From: Caenorhabditis remanei
Lineage: Eukaryota; Nematoda; Chromadorea; Rhabditida; Rhabditidae
NCBI RefSeq assembly: GCF_010183535.1
Contig: NC_071332.1
Location: 14,260,001 to 14,324,000 of the forward strand
Direction of reading: 5' to 3'
Length of the DNA: 64,000 nt
A model generated the notes under the pieces. It was not told the origin of the DNA, made no database searches, and was given only the letters and a program-made list of their open reading frames with translations. This document shows positions 22,735 through 35,890 of this stretch, piece by piece. Each line of letters opens with the position of its first letter. Position 1 is the stretch's first letter. A program made the translations under genes and the position numbers.

Positions 22735-23945
22735 TCATACTTTTTGATTCGGCCGTCCCAACATAGATTTCGCAGTCTCTCGATATTGAGATGACATGAA
22801 AAAACAAACAAAGAGATGAGTTGACGAGTTGACTACTGGAAAGATTTCAGCAAAACACATAATCAAATAGGCGATCGTTCTGAAATCTTCGAGATTTTAG
22901 ATTTTTCGTAATGCAAATGATACCTTATTAAAGGGCTGTTTAGAAAAAATGAAAACGAGAAATGAGAAAACCCATTTGGAACTTCCAACAAGAAAGACGA
23001 GACAGTGACTAATAGAATAAGTTTTGTGGTGTTGTCATTTCGATCCCCATCTGACTTTTTTATAGTTTTTCTTCTTTGAGAAGCTCGCCGAAGTTCAATA
23101 ATGAGTAAGACCGCTAGAACTGGTTCAATGAGAGATGGAAGGGCTTTGATGATTCCGTAAATTAATGTTATTTTGTTATGTAATGCAGTTTTCTCTCGAG
23201 GAACTGTGGTTAAATATCGAGGTTCGTCTGGAGGAAGGAGGTTTTGGGTACCATCGCAACTGTAAACTTCAGATGGTTCTTATTATGTTATTCGAAAATT
23301 TTGTAATCTCCTGATAACTAACCTGAAATCCTTCAACTGTCTATATATCTCGTGATTCCACATTGCGGCCGATGACACCATCCCATTCAATAGTAAAACC
23401 ACTACAACTATAACTGGAACGTATGCACGTTTTGACACTCTCTGAATACTCGGACTCATTGGAAACATCACAGCCAACACTCTGTACAATGCCATTAGAA
23501 GACCCAACCAGGTGGCACTTCGTTGAGTGTCATCCAACACTCCGACCACATATTTGTTGATAATTGCATCTTGATAGGTTACGGTAACATAACATTCCTC
23601 GCCTTTTTTGATTGATCGAATCCAGAAAGGGGAAAACGAGATGAATGAAAGAACTTGACTTATGAGATCGCATACACAGATTCCAATCATTAATCTATAT
23701 ATTGTGTTAGAGCGCAGTTCCTTTCTTGTTAGTATAGTCATATGGATCAGGTTGATACCAAATGCAATAAATTGAAGGATAGCAAGAATGAAGTTAAACA
23801 TATTGAATGCATCATTGAACCAGTCAGGAAGTTCCACGTATTTCACAATATCCTTTGAAACAACAGTGGAGCTTTGAAGATTACTGTAGGATACTGTAGT
23901 TGTTAGAATAGTGGAGTTATCAGAAAAGGAGCTGGTGAAGTTCAT
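22735..23945 (-). CDS. srw-family serpentine chemoreceptor
   Basis: Three exons, complement of 23945-23323, 23259-22924 and 22879-22735, give 367 residues. The extracellular N-terminus is Ser/Thr/Asn-rich with N-glycosylation sites. TM1-TM2 contain LTRKELRSNTIYRLMIGICVCD, the srw signature; TM3 region ATWLGLLMALYRVLAVMFP; an extracellular Cys (FSCDGTQNLLPPDEPRYLT); TM5 ending LLIIELRRASQRRK; TM7 and tail FFMSSQYRETAKSM. The acceptor at 23260 was chosen over nearby AGs because only it keeps the frame and gives the conserved cysteine. It is diverged from the 1-5 kb cluster (longer N-terminus and loop), so not a recent duplicate. Predicted sensory-neuron GPCR, ligand unknown. Confidence 0.88.
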
Positions 23946-25219
23946 TCCACTGTAGCCGTTCTAGGCTTGCCTCGGTAAATGTCTATTTTGGTTTTCCCTG
24001 CTTTTTATACTGCTCTAGGCGAGGGTGGTATCATTGAAAATCACAGATTAGTGACTACTATTAGTTGTTCAAAACACATTATTCTGGAGAGAGATTGTCA
24101 ACACTTTTTAGTCAGGCGGATCAAAAATTGCACAGGAGAAAAGTTAGGGAGAAAATGAGATTGTATTGTTTATTGGTGTGTTGTTAATGAGTTTCAAAAG
24201 TTAATTGGATTTTGGATCAAATGGGGGAGGGGGGGTCGTTCAATATGACAAGTGAATGAGTTAGAAAAGTCGTGTGTAGTCTAGAGCAAGATCCGGTGTT
24301 GATAAAATGCATAAATGAAATATATCAGAGATTGTTTTGTTTACCATGGTGAGGATTTGAAGATCTTGGGAGGAACAGTAAAGTAAATGCGTCCCAAATT
24401 CAAAAAGAAAAAGAAGATTCTAATGGCAAAAATCAAAGAATATCTTTCAGATGAAAGAGCCCTGCAATTTCTAATACTTGAATTATCATAGAATTAGTTA
24501 CAAAAATGTACACCAAATCCATATGAATATGACTCGTTGTTGCGTTTCTGTAATCAGTTTTCAGCTCCCAAGGTACTAAGTTTGATGGAGCTCGATGTCA
24601 TGTTTGTAGTTTCAAGTTGAAAAAACGATTTCAAACAAAAATGTGCTTCTTACACTGTTCAAACTTCCTAATCATCCCATATTTTTGAACTTTTCATTTC
24701 CCCTGGGCTCTTTAATTTGAAAAACTCATGTTGAAACCAACAAATGAATGAAAACGAGATGAAGAACTTTCGTTAATTTTAACGCCTTCTGCTCTCTTTG
24801 TGCTTCAAACTTTACATTTTCCCCAAATGTTGTTAGTTTCCGTTGCATCATAAAAGATTTATTTACATCCGCTCATTTTCCTGATAACGAAAAGAATGAA
24901 AAAAGATCAATGAACCAAAAGAGACGGGAAAGAATTAAAGAAAGTTAAGAACCAATTTGAAAGTGAACTGATAAAGGTCTGTGAAGAAAACTTCATTATT
25001 AGAACTTCAATTTTATTTTAATTGAGGACAAATATGAAAAAATGGTAAGTAAGTGATTTATTTTTTATCATTCATGTCATCATAGTTTTTAAAAAATTAG
25101 AAAAACGGCAAAATGCTGAAATACGTACATATAATTCGTTACTGTTGATTATGTGTTTTGATAAAAATTTGCAATTACATGAAATTCAGCTCGAAAAGTT
25201 TGGTATAACGGAAATGTCT
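23946..25219. other. intergenic, no gene recognised
   Basis: About 1.27 kb of AT-rich sequence with a short G-run near 24220. No coding region or clear repeat seen. Confidence 0.5.
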
Positions 25220-27219
25220 CTAAGCGCCCAATTCAAGAGCACCATTTTCAGGAATGGACGACTGGTCAACACGAGAGAATATTACAAATTTTGATGGAGA
25301 ATAGAAGACAGAAAGAACTTGATCAGGTGCTGGAGTTGGGCACAACCAAGCGTTAGGATGATGTTGATCGAATCCTGGCCATTGCTGATTACCGTTGTCG
25401 GAAATCGAGAAATGTTTGAAGCCGATTTTGAATCGAATCAAGTTGTTGGAGTGGAGGAACTTCTGGAAGAAAAGTAATGGTTTTGGTACGAGCATGATTA
25501 GTTTTACCTCTTTCAAGTACAACAAATCATCCATCCTAATAGTGTCCAATAAAATATCAGCATTTTCCAAATTGTCGATATAAATTTCTCTGATCGGTGT
25601 GTAAATGACAAGTGAGTTAGCTACAAAACTTTGCAAACTTGTCCATTGATCCAATTCCGTAACATCATCGATGGCAATTAATATGTCGAATCTTGTTGGT
25701 CCTGAGCATCTGAGTTCCATAGATTTAAGAGTGGATGAATCAATAAATGGAAGAATAGAAGTAATTTCGAATTGACTGAGAATTTCTAGTTCTAGTCTTT
25801 CCACTTTCAGCAATTGATTCCGTGAGCGTAAATGATCTCTGAACAATTCCAGACATAATAAGTCTTTTGAAAAATTAAGATGGACGACTTTGACGATCAT
25901 TTCTTGATTTTGCAGCATAGTTTTGAAGTCATTCATGAAAATCTCTCGGAAGTTACCAGGTACATGGTTTGACCCAACATAACATTCATCCTCCGATGAT
26001 TCATAAGAGATTTGTGGAGAGTCGTCGTAAGTAACCAAAATTAATTCATTTCCATGCGCAGAAATATTAATTCTTTGTATTCTGGGATCTTGTCTGATGG
26101 AGATGATTTCTCTGCGGATTTTGCTGGAAACTTTGCGAAGAGCTTGCCTAAAAAAATATGAAATTAAATTAAAAATAAACTTTTGCTCCGATAACTCACA
26201 TGTCAACACAACCTACATATTTGAGAATAGTTTTTAAGATGACGGGGTTCTCGAACATTTCTGACAACAGATTTTGAGGCGTTTTTTCTTTGCGATTTTG
26301 CTAGAATTCGATATTCTGGTAACTTCATTAGTTATGACATTCTTACATTAGGTGACTCGTTGAGAATCCGGGAAAACCAGATTCTGTTAGACTGTTGACA
26401 ATGAGTAATTTTTAGAACTTCTTGGCCGTCCAACTGAAGGAGCCGGTTTGGGTTTTGTAGAAAAATGTGTAATCCTTCGTGGTCAATTTGCTCGTAACAA
26501 ATACTGACTGTCTTGAACGTGGGTGTACTTGTGAACGCCTGAAAACGTTATTTCTTGTAAAACTTCATCGCACAAGCAATTTGCTTTACCTCTCTCAATG
26601 TTTCCAATCCTTTTCGAGTAATAATATTTAATGCCACATACATCTCCAATCCCGTTTTTCCATTAAATGCATCAGACTTCACAACATTGTCAATGTCCAC
26701 TGCGTCGTCATTTCTTCTCAACGCCAATTCAACGTTTTTCAAAGTTTCAGAATCCAAATATGGAAGAACCGACATCAATTGGTTGCTGTCGGTTATTTCC
26801 AACGATGCATTTTTGATCTTAACCTTGTCATTCCTGGATACCAATTCATTACTCAAGTACTCAAAAATGCGTTGTCCAATTGGAAATAGAACTTGTTCTT
26901 TTTGAGATTGTTCCTGATCTTCAGACTCTTGTAACCCAAGATGAAGTTCTCGCATTTCAGCATTCTCGCAAGCCAAGATTGCTTTCAAATCTTCATGGAA
27001 TACTGCCACAAAGTCCTGATTCTTCGCCTGATTCCGAAATTTCTTTCTCTTACAGACAACTATTGTATCAAACTCATTTTGTTGGTACTCAATTTCAATG
27101 GGATCTGACAGGCAACAAAAGCCTAAATACAGAAGGATTTTTCTTGTTTCATAGATGATTGAAATCCGTCTGATTGAAAACTTTTGTCTTCTAGTGAGCA
27201 ATTCGAATCCGAACACCAT
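25220..27219 (-). CDS. F-box/FTH (DUF38) protein with two FTH units
   Basis: Five exons, complement of 27219-26590, 26538-26347, 26300-26200, 26147-25508 and 25462-25220, give 601 residues. Order: FTH-like unit 1 (residues about 1-210, with SNQLMSVLPYLDSETLKNVEL), linker (to about 290), an F-box-like motif (NPVILKTILKYVGCVD and QALRKVSSKIRR across a splice), then FTH unit 2 (FEITSILPFIDSSTLKSMEL). Worm fbxa proteins use the F-box to join an SCF ubiquitin ligase through a Skp1 homologue and FTH as the likely substrate arm. The start is the ATG at 27219; the frame stays open upstream but only with non-ATG codons, and a leader F-box, if there was one, is missing or decayed (a YLDNYL remnant lies near 27285-27310). 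Same layout as the gene at 29465-31627. Confidence 0.8.
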
Positions 27220-29464
27220 GTCTCTGAAAAAAAAACTGACTAGTGAGAAAGAGAATATTGCATGAAGATTTTCAGAATAACTCACAAATAATTGTCTAGA
27301 TATATTTTATTTGACGTTCATCTGCATCCAAGTCGTACGAAAATCAGCGTCTAATTTTTGTTGTCTGAAAAAGGGATACAATCGTTAAAAACAAATGAAA
27401 AGAGATCATCACGTAAGATAGAGTGAACGACATCAAAAGCCGAATACAATCAGCCCACCTTTTTATATTCTAGCAATCTAAAAAAAAGTGGATGAGCAAG
27501 CAAATAAAATTATCTAAACGAAATTGCGGAGTGGTTGAAGAATATAAATGACCTGTTTGAGGGAAAAATGATAAGACAGTTAACGGGTTGACGTACAAGT
27601 CAAGTTCTTGAAGGTTCAGAAGTAAACAAATCTTTCAAAAAGTTCTACTTTTATCTCTAATCTGACACAATACAAAACTATTGCACTTTGTTGTTTTAAG
27701 GCGAATGAAGTTAGATTCAAAGAAGTGAAGATTGTATAGAGTGATTTAATGAGCTACCTTTAATTTTGATGGTTATCTCTGTTTAAGATTTTGTCTTTTT
27801 TGAAATATTCGTTGAACTAGAGAACATCTTATCATGAAATGGCAATTAGTGTTTGCTCTATGCTCCTAAACATTATTTCGAAATCTGGAACATGCTTTTA
27901 TAGCAAATACGAACAAATACTGTTGCGTCACCGACGGAAAACGGCGCCAAAGCGGGTCAATATTGGAAGTTGATCGTAGATTTCGAAACATGGGAAGATT
28001 TGAAAACCGTTGGAAGCAACATGCTGAGTGAATAAAAACAGTGACATATGAATATCCGTTAATAGGTATATGTAGACATACATAAGAATTAACAAAATCA
28101 ATTAACATTTTTCAGAATCAAGACGGTAACTATTAAAAGTGAAGGCGGTGCAGAAAAAATCTATTCTCCGAGAATATGTCTTCTTCAAATGAATGGTTAT
28201 CAAACTCACTCGTTTAATTAGAAAAAAATGGTCTTTTGATGATGACCAGTATTTAACGGGCAGTAAATCTGCAACATCTTGATTCACAAATCGGATTATG
28301 CAGCTATTTCATGTTCCAACTGGAAGAAAAGTAATGACACTTATAAATTTTTTTTTGAATAAGAAAATGAAAGAAACACCTAAAAATATCGACTAGTTTC
28401 AATTTGCTCATGACTATTCTTATCATCAACGAGCCCGTTTAGAATCGTCACTTCTTCTCTTTAATCAAAAAGGGATCGGCCGCCGTCAGTATGGCGTCCA
28501 ATCAGAAACCACAAATTTATCAGCACATTTGGTGCGTCAATACGATTACAAAAGACTCTGAATGTAGCTTTACCAATTGAAACGAAGAAAACAAAAGATC
28601 ATTTTTGTTTTCTTCTAAAACATATTTGTTCGTAGAAAAATGGTATATGAGAAGCGAAAGTAGGCTGATGAACAGCATTACTGGCAGTCTTTATATATTA
28701 GGAGAGTTGGAGAGGAGGAGCTTCTCAACAATACTCTAATAAAATGTATGTTGAAAAGCTGAATTCAGAAAATGTATCGCGTCTTTCGATAAGATTTCAG
28801 CGGGGACCGAAGAACTGGAGTGAGCGATTTAAAGTATAATCGGAAAATTCGCATTCAGCCTCTTGCTCAAGAACTAATCACGGGCGTGTCCAGTGTGTTT
28901 CTTATCATAATCTTTACTAACAACCAACAGATCCATCTGTGTATTTATGTTTTGCCAATCATAACTTCTTTTGACAGATAGATTGCAAAAGTCACAACCT
29001 TACTCAAGCACAGAAAATATAGCTGAAAAGTACCAGAAAATGTTGTTCCAGATTTTTCAAAATTCACTTTTACTGCTTTTCTGATTTAACAGTTTCATAG
29101 TGGGGATCTGTTCAATGACCAGAAAAATAAAACGATGATTGTGTGTTCTCTTTTGCAGTAATGCTATTCAATCGCTGTCACTAATTTTCGAACTTTCATT
29201 ATCTTCTTGAAACTTTGTAATACTTTAATTCAAACTAAATACAGGAGAAAACGCCCTTGTTTTTTGCTTTGAATTTATTGTTCTTTCGCTGATAAGCAGT
29301 TAATTGCCACAAGTTCGCTTATGACGTAGTGAGTTTCGTTCTCTAGAAGAAAAGCAATACGAAATTCAAGGGTAATCAAGAAATATTCATGTTTCAGAGG
29401 TAGTTTATCTTCATTTTAGTGTCGCTGTAGTTTGGAAAATTACCCGATTGAAACGCCAACTTTA
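27220..29464. other. intergenic, no gene recognised
   Basis: About 2.2 kb between two same-strand F-box/FTH genes. It contains only short open frames (27866-28108 and 28102-28287, minus) without homology. A decayed 5' exon of the gene at 25220-27219 may lie at 27285-27410. Confidence 0.45.
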
Positions 29465-31627
29465 TTAATATTCTAAGAGGGCATCATCTGGAACAGTAGA
29501 CATGTCGATTCGGGTAAAAATAATACATCTGGACATATAATGCATTATATGAAGGGCTTCTTCGTTATCTCTCATTCTAAAGTACCATACACTTCTCTGG
29601 AATTTGTTTGAATATGGACGTCCCAATAAATCAGTCATTGTATTCTCGGTAATCGGACTCTCGAGTGTGATCTTGAGTTTCAGTAGAGAAGATGGTTGAA
29701 GAAACTTCTGGAATTCAAACTTTAGACCTTTCAATAATCTGCAAGTAATTTCAAAACCACAAGTTTATCATGTTAGTTTTGGGAGAGTTTCTAAACTGGG
29801 CGGAGCTAGGAATTCATCACTCACTCTTTTCAAATATAAGACATCCTCTGCGGTAATTGTTTGAACCATAATTTCCACTTTCGAAAAGTTGAATACTTCC
29901 AGTTTTGAAATAGGAGTTGAAACTATAATCCTGCTAATGACCAATTCATTTGCCTGTTTCCATTGATCCAACATTGACAGCTCTTCAATATCGATTGATT
30001 TTTCAGATCTGCTGGAGTCAGTGAATTCGATTTTTTCCAAAAAATCGGGATCGATGTATGGCAGAATTCGAAGAATGTAATAATGGTTTAGACCAATAAG
30101 AGTAAGCTTTTTGACTTGCAAATTTGAGTTTCTAGACTTCAAATATTCTTCAAGCAGATGAACCAAAGGACTCGTATCCATCTCTAGCTTCTCTCTATCA
30201 TCCATTTCACTCTTATTCTCTCGACATCGATAAGAAAAATCAACACAAAACTCTTCCAGTTCTCTCCTCTGTCCTTTCAAACTGGATTCAAAGTCTTTTA
30301 TAAAAATGGATCGGAAGTTTTCTTTCTTCAGAACGTTCCGGTTTACACTACAGTTGTTTCCATTTTGCCAATAAAAAATTGAAACCGATTCTTCATTGCG
30401 AAGACTTATTTCCAGTTTAATAGTATTGATTCCCTCAACTCTTACAGCTAACTTATTTATTCTTGGGTCCGTTTTGATGAGATCGACGCAGTTTCGAATA
30501 TTTTTAGAAAGTTTCCGCATTCGTTGTCTGAAAAATTCAGTTTTTTAGTTCCAACGTGTCTCCAGGAAAAGTGACTCACATATCAGAACATCCAAGATAC
30601 TCGATAACATTTTTCAAAATCAGTGGATTTTCGAACGCGCTTAATATCCGTTCAGATCTCGGAATAATAGCTGCCAAATGTTCCAGCCCATACTCTCCAA
30701 TTACTTCATTGTCAAATTTTCTCCAAATAAAACTTATCACATCCGGAGAGTTGGAAATTTTCGTTTCCAAGAAACCATGTTCAATATCAGGGATTCGGAC
30801 TGCTCGAACAGTTTCGTCACGATTATTTCGAAACGGACGACCAAATAAATCATCGAGTGAATTTTCATCGATGTGATCATAGTGGATATGGATTTCTTTT
30901 GGATTTGTACATTTGACAAGTGCCTGAAATAATAGGACTTTTCGAAAGAAAAGTTCGGACTGAAGAGACGCAGGTGGAAAACAATTTGATTTTTTTCAAT
31001 GATAATTTTGGAACTGATTATTTCCACTTCATAGATTTGACTCACCCATTTTACGGATCTCAACTGAGACGATGATACCATATTCATTGAAACTGTTAAT
31101 TGCAAGCCATTGGATTTTTTCCATTGTTCCGATTTGAAAATGGATTCCATGTCTATAGTATGGTCCTTAATGTCCAATTGCACTCTCTTCAGGTGAACGG
31201 GCTCTACATACGGTAGCACTGTCATGAATTCTTGCATATTATTAGTTTGAAGATGAATATAATAGATTTGAAGATTTCCATTGTCAGAATCCTTCAGAAT
31301 GGTTTCAAAATTAACAAAATCGTTTGAACAGGAAAATTGAACATTGAAGTATTCCAGAGGAGTCTTGACATTGGTAATGATGGTTCTCAACAACTCCAGA
31401 AAAACGCGGTGATACTCGTTGTCCTTCCATATAAATTTCGCTTTTTTCCCTTCCGACCAAATAAATGGAGACCCATCTCCATTTTGGAAAAACAATGTAA
31501 GAGATTCCAGTGGGAAATCGAAGAACCATATCAGCAGAATCACTTCCAAACTTTTATATTCGATCGAGATCCCTTTTATGTGTTTCTTGCTATTGTTCGA
31601 AAATACTCGTGAAAAATCAGCATGCAT
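29465..31627 (-). CDS. F-box/FTH (DUF38) protein with two FTH units
   Basis: Four exons, complement of 31627-31046, 30923-30580, 30527-29825 and 29707-29465, give 623 residues. FTH-like unit 1 (MQEFMTVLPYVEPVHLKRVQL), linker, F-box-like motif (ENPLILKNVIEYLGCSD then QRMRKLSKNIRN across an intron), FTH unit 2 (YILRILPYIDPDFLEKIEF). The last exon is 243 nt, as in the paralogue, and starts at the same KFL motif. Predicted SCF substrate adaptor in cytoplasm or nucleus; targets unknown. The first ATG in frame, at 31627, is uncertain: the frame is open to 31690 and a further 5' exon at 31710-31790 (ending PTNFIPFQKM) is possible. The intron 29824-29708 is longer than usual and holds another usable-looking acceptor. 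Confidence 0.78.
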
Positions 31628-33166
31628 TGGCGAGAACTTCTGGAAAAGTGAAGTTAAAAAAATGTTAAACGAAAGAAAAACTAGACACACATTTTTTGAA
31701 ACGGTATAAAGTTTGTTGGGAGTTTCATAATTTTGCTTCCATTCCTGTTTCTGGTTTTCTGAGGTGTCATTGTTTGATCAGCTGTCAAAAAATCGTTTTC
31801 AGCGCAAACTTTATAGAGATGCAGACAGTAAAATTTCAGAACTCTTATCTTTTCTTCCTGTAATGAAACTGAAGTCTTCCTTTCTTCAAAATAAATGTAA
31901 CCGACTAAGGAAGTCTGCGGGGTTTTGGCATGTAACCTATACCCTTGAAAGCATAGACCATGAGTGAACAAATTTGTGATTTATGCATCTGTAGAGGGAG
32001 AAATCAGGGTTCAAATATAACGAAAAATGGGACATCCATATAAGGGTCGACGCAAAATTTTGGATCGGAAATAAACATCTCTTGCATAAAGGAGTGCACG
32101 TTAGTGTCTAGCACAAAATTCTCTGCCGACTTATAGCAACAATTTCAGATATTTTTGTACTCGCAGTTGAAGCATCTCACCTAGATTTCTCTACCCACAG
32201 GGAATTGCGCAGTTTTCACTTACAAATTTATTCATAAAATGGTTTTAGGTTTCGAATGATATAGGTCACATATCGAACGCTCACTGAAACTTCACACACT
32301 TCTCCAGGAAGTTTGGAGGGTCGAAAAAGTTTTTTAAAAAAACATAGACTTCAAAAGTATATATTTTTCCTCTGAAATAAAAAAAACAATTGAGAAATTT
32401 TGTTGGCAGAAAAATCCAAAATAAAACGAATTTTCTATGTAATTCAGTCTGATCAGAGAATTTTGGAAGTTTCACGCAAAAAATCAATGATCTTCTATGA
32501 ACAATCTATGAGCAACTTGTATTTGAACTGATAAATAAATAAAATTTATATAAGGAAAAATCCGTAGGCAAAGGAAGCAGCTGGCTGGAAAAGATTTAGA
32601 AACAAAAACGAACAAAAAAAAAATTTTTGAATTAATGTGAACTGAAAAGGTCGAAAAACGCGAAGAAATAGGAACTGATAAGAAATGAGCGGAAGGAATC
32701 CTTCCGTAAACAAATGGCGTCACAATTCTCACGAAAAACTGAAAATTTCGATCGACTTACTTGGTTGTTTCTGAACTGAAGAAAAACGGATTAAATGTGA
32801 AATCATTCATGAATACGTACAGACTTCAATATTTCTAAAGAAGAACATTTTTTTAAAATAAAAAAATTATATTGATCTCCAAGAGGAAGAAACAAAAGTT
32901 TAAAAAAGTTATGTCGTCCGCCAACAGTTTATCTCAGGTCTTCCTCTGATTTGTTTTTGTTAGTCCGTGAACTAACAAACCAAGTTCAAACAAAATGCTG
33001 ATCAATTGGCACAATTCTGTTTTTTTTTTCACTTTGAACAGCAGTGCTACAATATTTCAATCTGGAAGTATGAGATGCATAGTTTATCCAGTAGAGTGAA
33101 CGCATTTTGTGTTTTCAACAGAAAAAAGAGAGAAAATTACAATTATTTATGAAACATTCTCTACAT
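31628..33166. other. intergenic, no gene recognised
   Basis: About 1.5 kb. The minus-strand frame at 31681-31971 may include a 5' exon of the F-box/FTH gene; the rest shows nothing recognisable. Confidence 0.45.
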
Positions 33167-34588
33167 TTAACCTAAATAATTATTCAGTTTTATAAAATAC
33201 TTGTGATGGTCCTGGAACTGATTCAATAGCAAAAGGTTCAAAACAGATTGATCAAATCGGAAGCAATTCGCGAAGGTTTCGTATCGATTCGGCCCGAAAT
33301 TGCAATATATTTGAGCACCGGGTGGATTCATACATTCCTCATCAAGTGCACAAAGCACGTACCTAAAATTATATGAATATTAAGAATAAACTGAGAAATG
33401 AGCATCAAGCTTTTACCATTTGAATATTTGAAGTGTGTGTTCTGTTCTTGGGATATGAATTTTTCCAGCATCCACCTGTTCCGTCATTTTCAGCAACGGA
33501 ATGGAGTTCGAAGGAAAGTATTCTAATAATTCTGCAATGCTTATGATATATACCTTTAACGTATTCTAATGAAAACATAAGAAGAAAAAATAAATGAATT
33601 GGGCAGTCAAAATCAGTCCAATCTTAAAATGCCGCTAAGACTCATAAGGAATTACCCTCACCTGGAAATAATGTCGCAAAATTACTATGACCAGTATCAC
33701 CAAACGATGTGATAGAAGAAAAGTTGTCTGAAGATCGGTTAGTCGCCACTTCCTCAGAAAATCTCTTGATAACATTTGGCTGCTTCATGATTCTATGTGC
33801 ATCTATCCACCAAACATTCGGAAATTCTTTCGAAACTTCAGCCATAATGAGTGGTTTGAAACGATATTGTAGCCATTGACTGACGTATTCCGGATATTGA
33901 GCAGTATTGAATTGTCGGAATTCGAAATTAGTATCTTTAGGGAGTAGTTTGATGTAATCAGGTGACATATGAAGACCGTATAGAATATATTTGTGATTGG
34001 GATAGTACTTCCGGACGCTTTCATAAGACTTCGAACTGTGCTGATAGTGATCGTCGGATGATGTCGAGACGAAAACTGTTTCTTCTTCGTTTTTGATCAG
34101 TTCAGAGACAGTTGGAAGGGGTTCGCGATAGTTCAGAATTCCTGAAAACAATATTAGTGAATTTATTCTGAGTGGGCAACTAACCTAATCTTTCCAGAGT
34201 GTCAACATGAACACAATCAAATTTCATCCCGACCGAAGAATAATTTTGTGGATCCGTATAACAGAAATCATAGACTCTTCCTGATTTTTCCGATTTACAA
34301 TTACAATTTGGATTTACATTTAAATTTGTGTTTTGATGTCGAGCAAGATTTCTCCGGCCATTCTGGGTCAAAAATCAACAGATTATTTTTATATCAACCT
34401 TTGAAATACCTGATAGAATAGACTCGTAGTGTAGTGTATTGACACCAAAACTCCAGAAAAAACAACCGCGAAAACGAAAAGAACAAGTGGAGATTTAAAA
34501 TTCTTCATAGGAAACGAACCTGAAGTTTTTGATTGTTCTCAGAAATTCTATAGCGATACTTACGAAAGACACTTGCGATGGATCTCAT
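33167..34588 (-). CDS. type II membrane protein, DUF1647-like
   Basis: Six exons, complement of 34588-34564, 34519-34410, 34362-34185, 34141-33662, 33531-33417 and 33362-33167, give 367 residues. A single N-terminal TM (PLVLFVFAVVFSGVLVSI) follows a short basic cytoplasmic end; the lumenal part has FVSTSSDDHYQHSSKSYESV, KYYPNHKYILYGLHMSPDYI, PNVWWIDAH and a Cys-rich end (CALDEECMNPPGAQIYCNF). Topology and the WWIDAH acidic motif fit the Golgi glycosyltransferase-like worm families to which I assign DUF1647; the assignment is from memory of the family pattern. No activity can be proved here. It is almost identical to the gene at 36586-38015, with identical exon lengths except the last. Confidence 0.8.
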
Positions 34589-35154
34589 CGTAAGAAAAAC
34601 TGCCAAGAAGAAGAATAAGATTTGTTGGTTCTATTCGATGTGTTCAATGTGTTGGTTTTCCATTAGCCATGTGTATCGTTTCCTCATCCGACGACGTCAA
34701 ATCAAAAAAAAATGTAATTGGAATACGCTTTTTGACACCGTTTTATAATTTTCTGTGGCGGAAGCGGAGTTAGCGGCTAGTGTATGTCTTCGAAAAAAAG
34801 TTTCAAAAAAAATGTTTCGAAAATTAGAGTACTTTTCGAAGCATTTTCGAAAAGTGCAGTGTTTTTTTGTCAAAAAAGAAGATTTTGTGTTGGTCCAAAG
34901 GTTACGGATTCCAGAAAGAAAGAGGCAATATCATTGATTTGAGAAAGTTACTTTTTCAAATTTGTGATATTTCTGCTATTTTTCACCTTGGAAAGAAACC
35001 ACTCATAATTTTGGATAGTCAATAGAAATACGTATTTTATGAACACAAATATGTTTTAAAGTTAGAACCGCTATTCCCAAAAATCCAAAAAACATGAGAG
35101 CGTTGTGAAATGTTTTCTACATTTTTTCGAAACTTTTCTTATGATTCAGCTATA

Positions 35155-35304
35155 CTAAAAAGGGACTAGTTGAGCTGAAAATGTTCCCATGGTAAATGCT
35201 GATTTTAGGCTGTTGCGAGCTTTCAAGATATCTGCTTGAGCCGATTCGCTGAATTGAGCGTAGGATGCTCCAAAAAGAGCAAAACAAAGGAGAAAAAGGT
35301 TCAT
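35155..35304 (-). pseudogene. isolated first exon of an SCP/TAPS (scl) gene
   Basis: The minus strand from ATG 35304 encodes a signal peptide (MNLFLLCFALFGASYA) followed by QFSESAQADILKARNSLKSA. That is the opening of worm SCL proteins of the CAP/SCP/TAPS superfamily (secreted, cysteine-rich). The frame stops at 35155 after 49 residues and no further exons of the about 200-residue family follow, so it is a relic, inserted between two copies of another family. Confidence 0.6.
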
Positions 35305-35474
35305 TTCGATAAGGAAAATGTTGTTTGGTTTTGGTCTAGAATAGTTTTCATACGGGTTATCCTATCTTCCGGAAAAATAGTTATTAAAGCTTGATCGATC
35401 GTTTTTAAAAGTCAACGGCGGCGCGAAATTAACATGGCTTCTTGACTTAAGCGAGATTTTGCTCAGACTAGTTC

Positions 35475-35890
35475 ACTCAGAAATTCTTGAGCGAAACTTA
35501 CGAAAGACTCTTCCAATCGGTATCACCGTAAAAAAATCACCAAAAACGTCTGCAAAAATGAAGATGATATGTAGGTTCTATTCAATGTGTTCAATAGCAT
35601 GTTCAATGTGTTCTATTCAACGTGTTCAATGTATATTCAATGTGTACATATGTGTTGGTTTTCCGTTAGCTACGTGTATCATCTACTCACTCGACGACTT
35701 CAAAAAACTTTTGAAGGATTCGTCTAATGGTCTTTCAAAATTCTTTCGTTAAAATTGACTTTTTGAAAGGCTATTTTTCAAAACATTTTCGAAGAGTTCA
35801 GTCAGTTATTTTCAAAAAAAGACGATTTTGTATTAGTCCACAGGTAACGAATTCAAAAAAGAAAGTGACAAAACCATTGATTTGAGAACA
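35475..35890 (-). pseudogene. relic third copy of the DUF1647-like gene's 5' end
   Basis: This block aligns with the 5' end and upstream flank 34538-34950 of the intact gene. The 25-nt first exon is still visible (35526-35502) with its gtaagt-type donor, but the start codon ATG reads GTG and the rest of the gene is missing. The upstream flank (34620-34680 equivalent) has expanded into tandem TGTTCAATG units at 35580-35660. Confidence 0.7.

Noticed and set aside
31681..31971. N-terminal exon of the second F-box/FTH gene
   Set aside because: A splice into the FTH exon is conceivable, but the peptide does not resemble an F-box and no ATG context stands out, so it was left out of the model.
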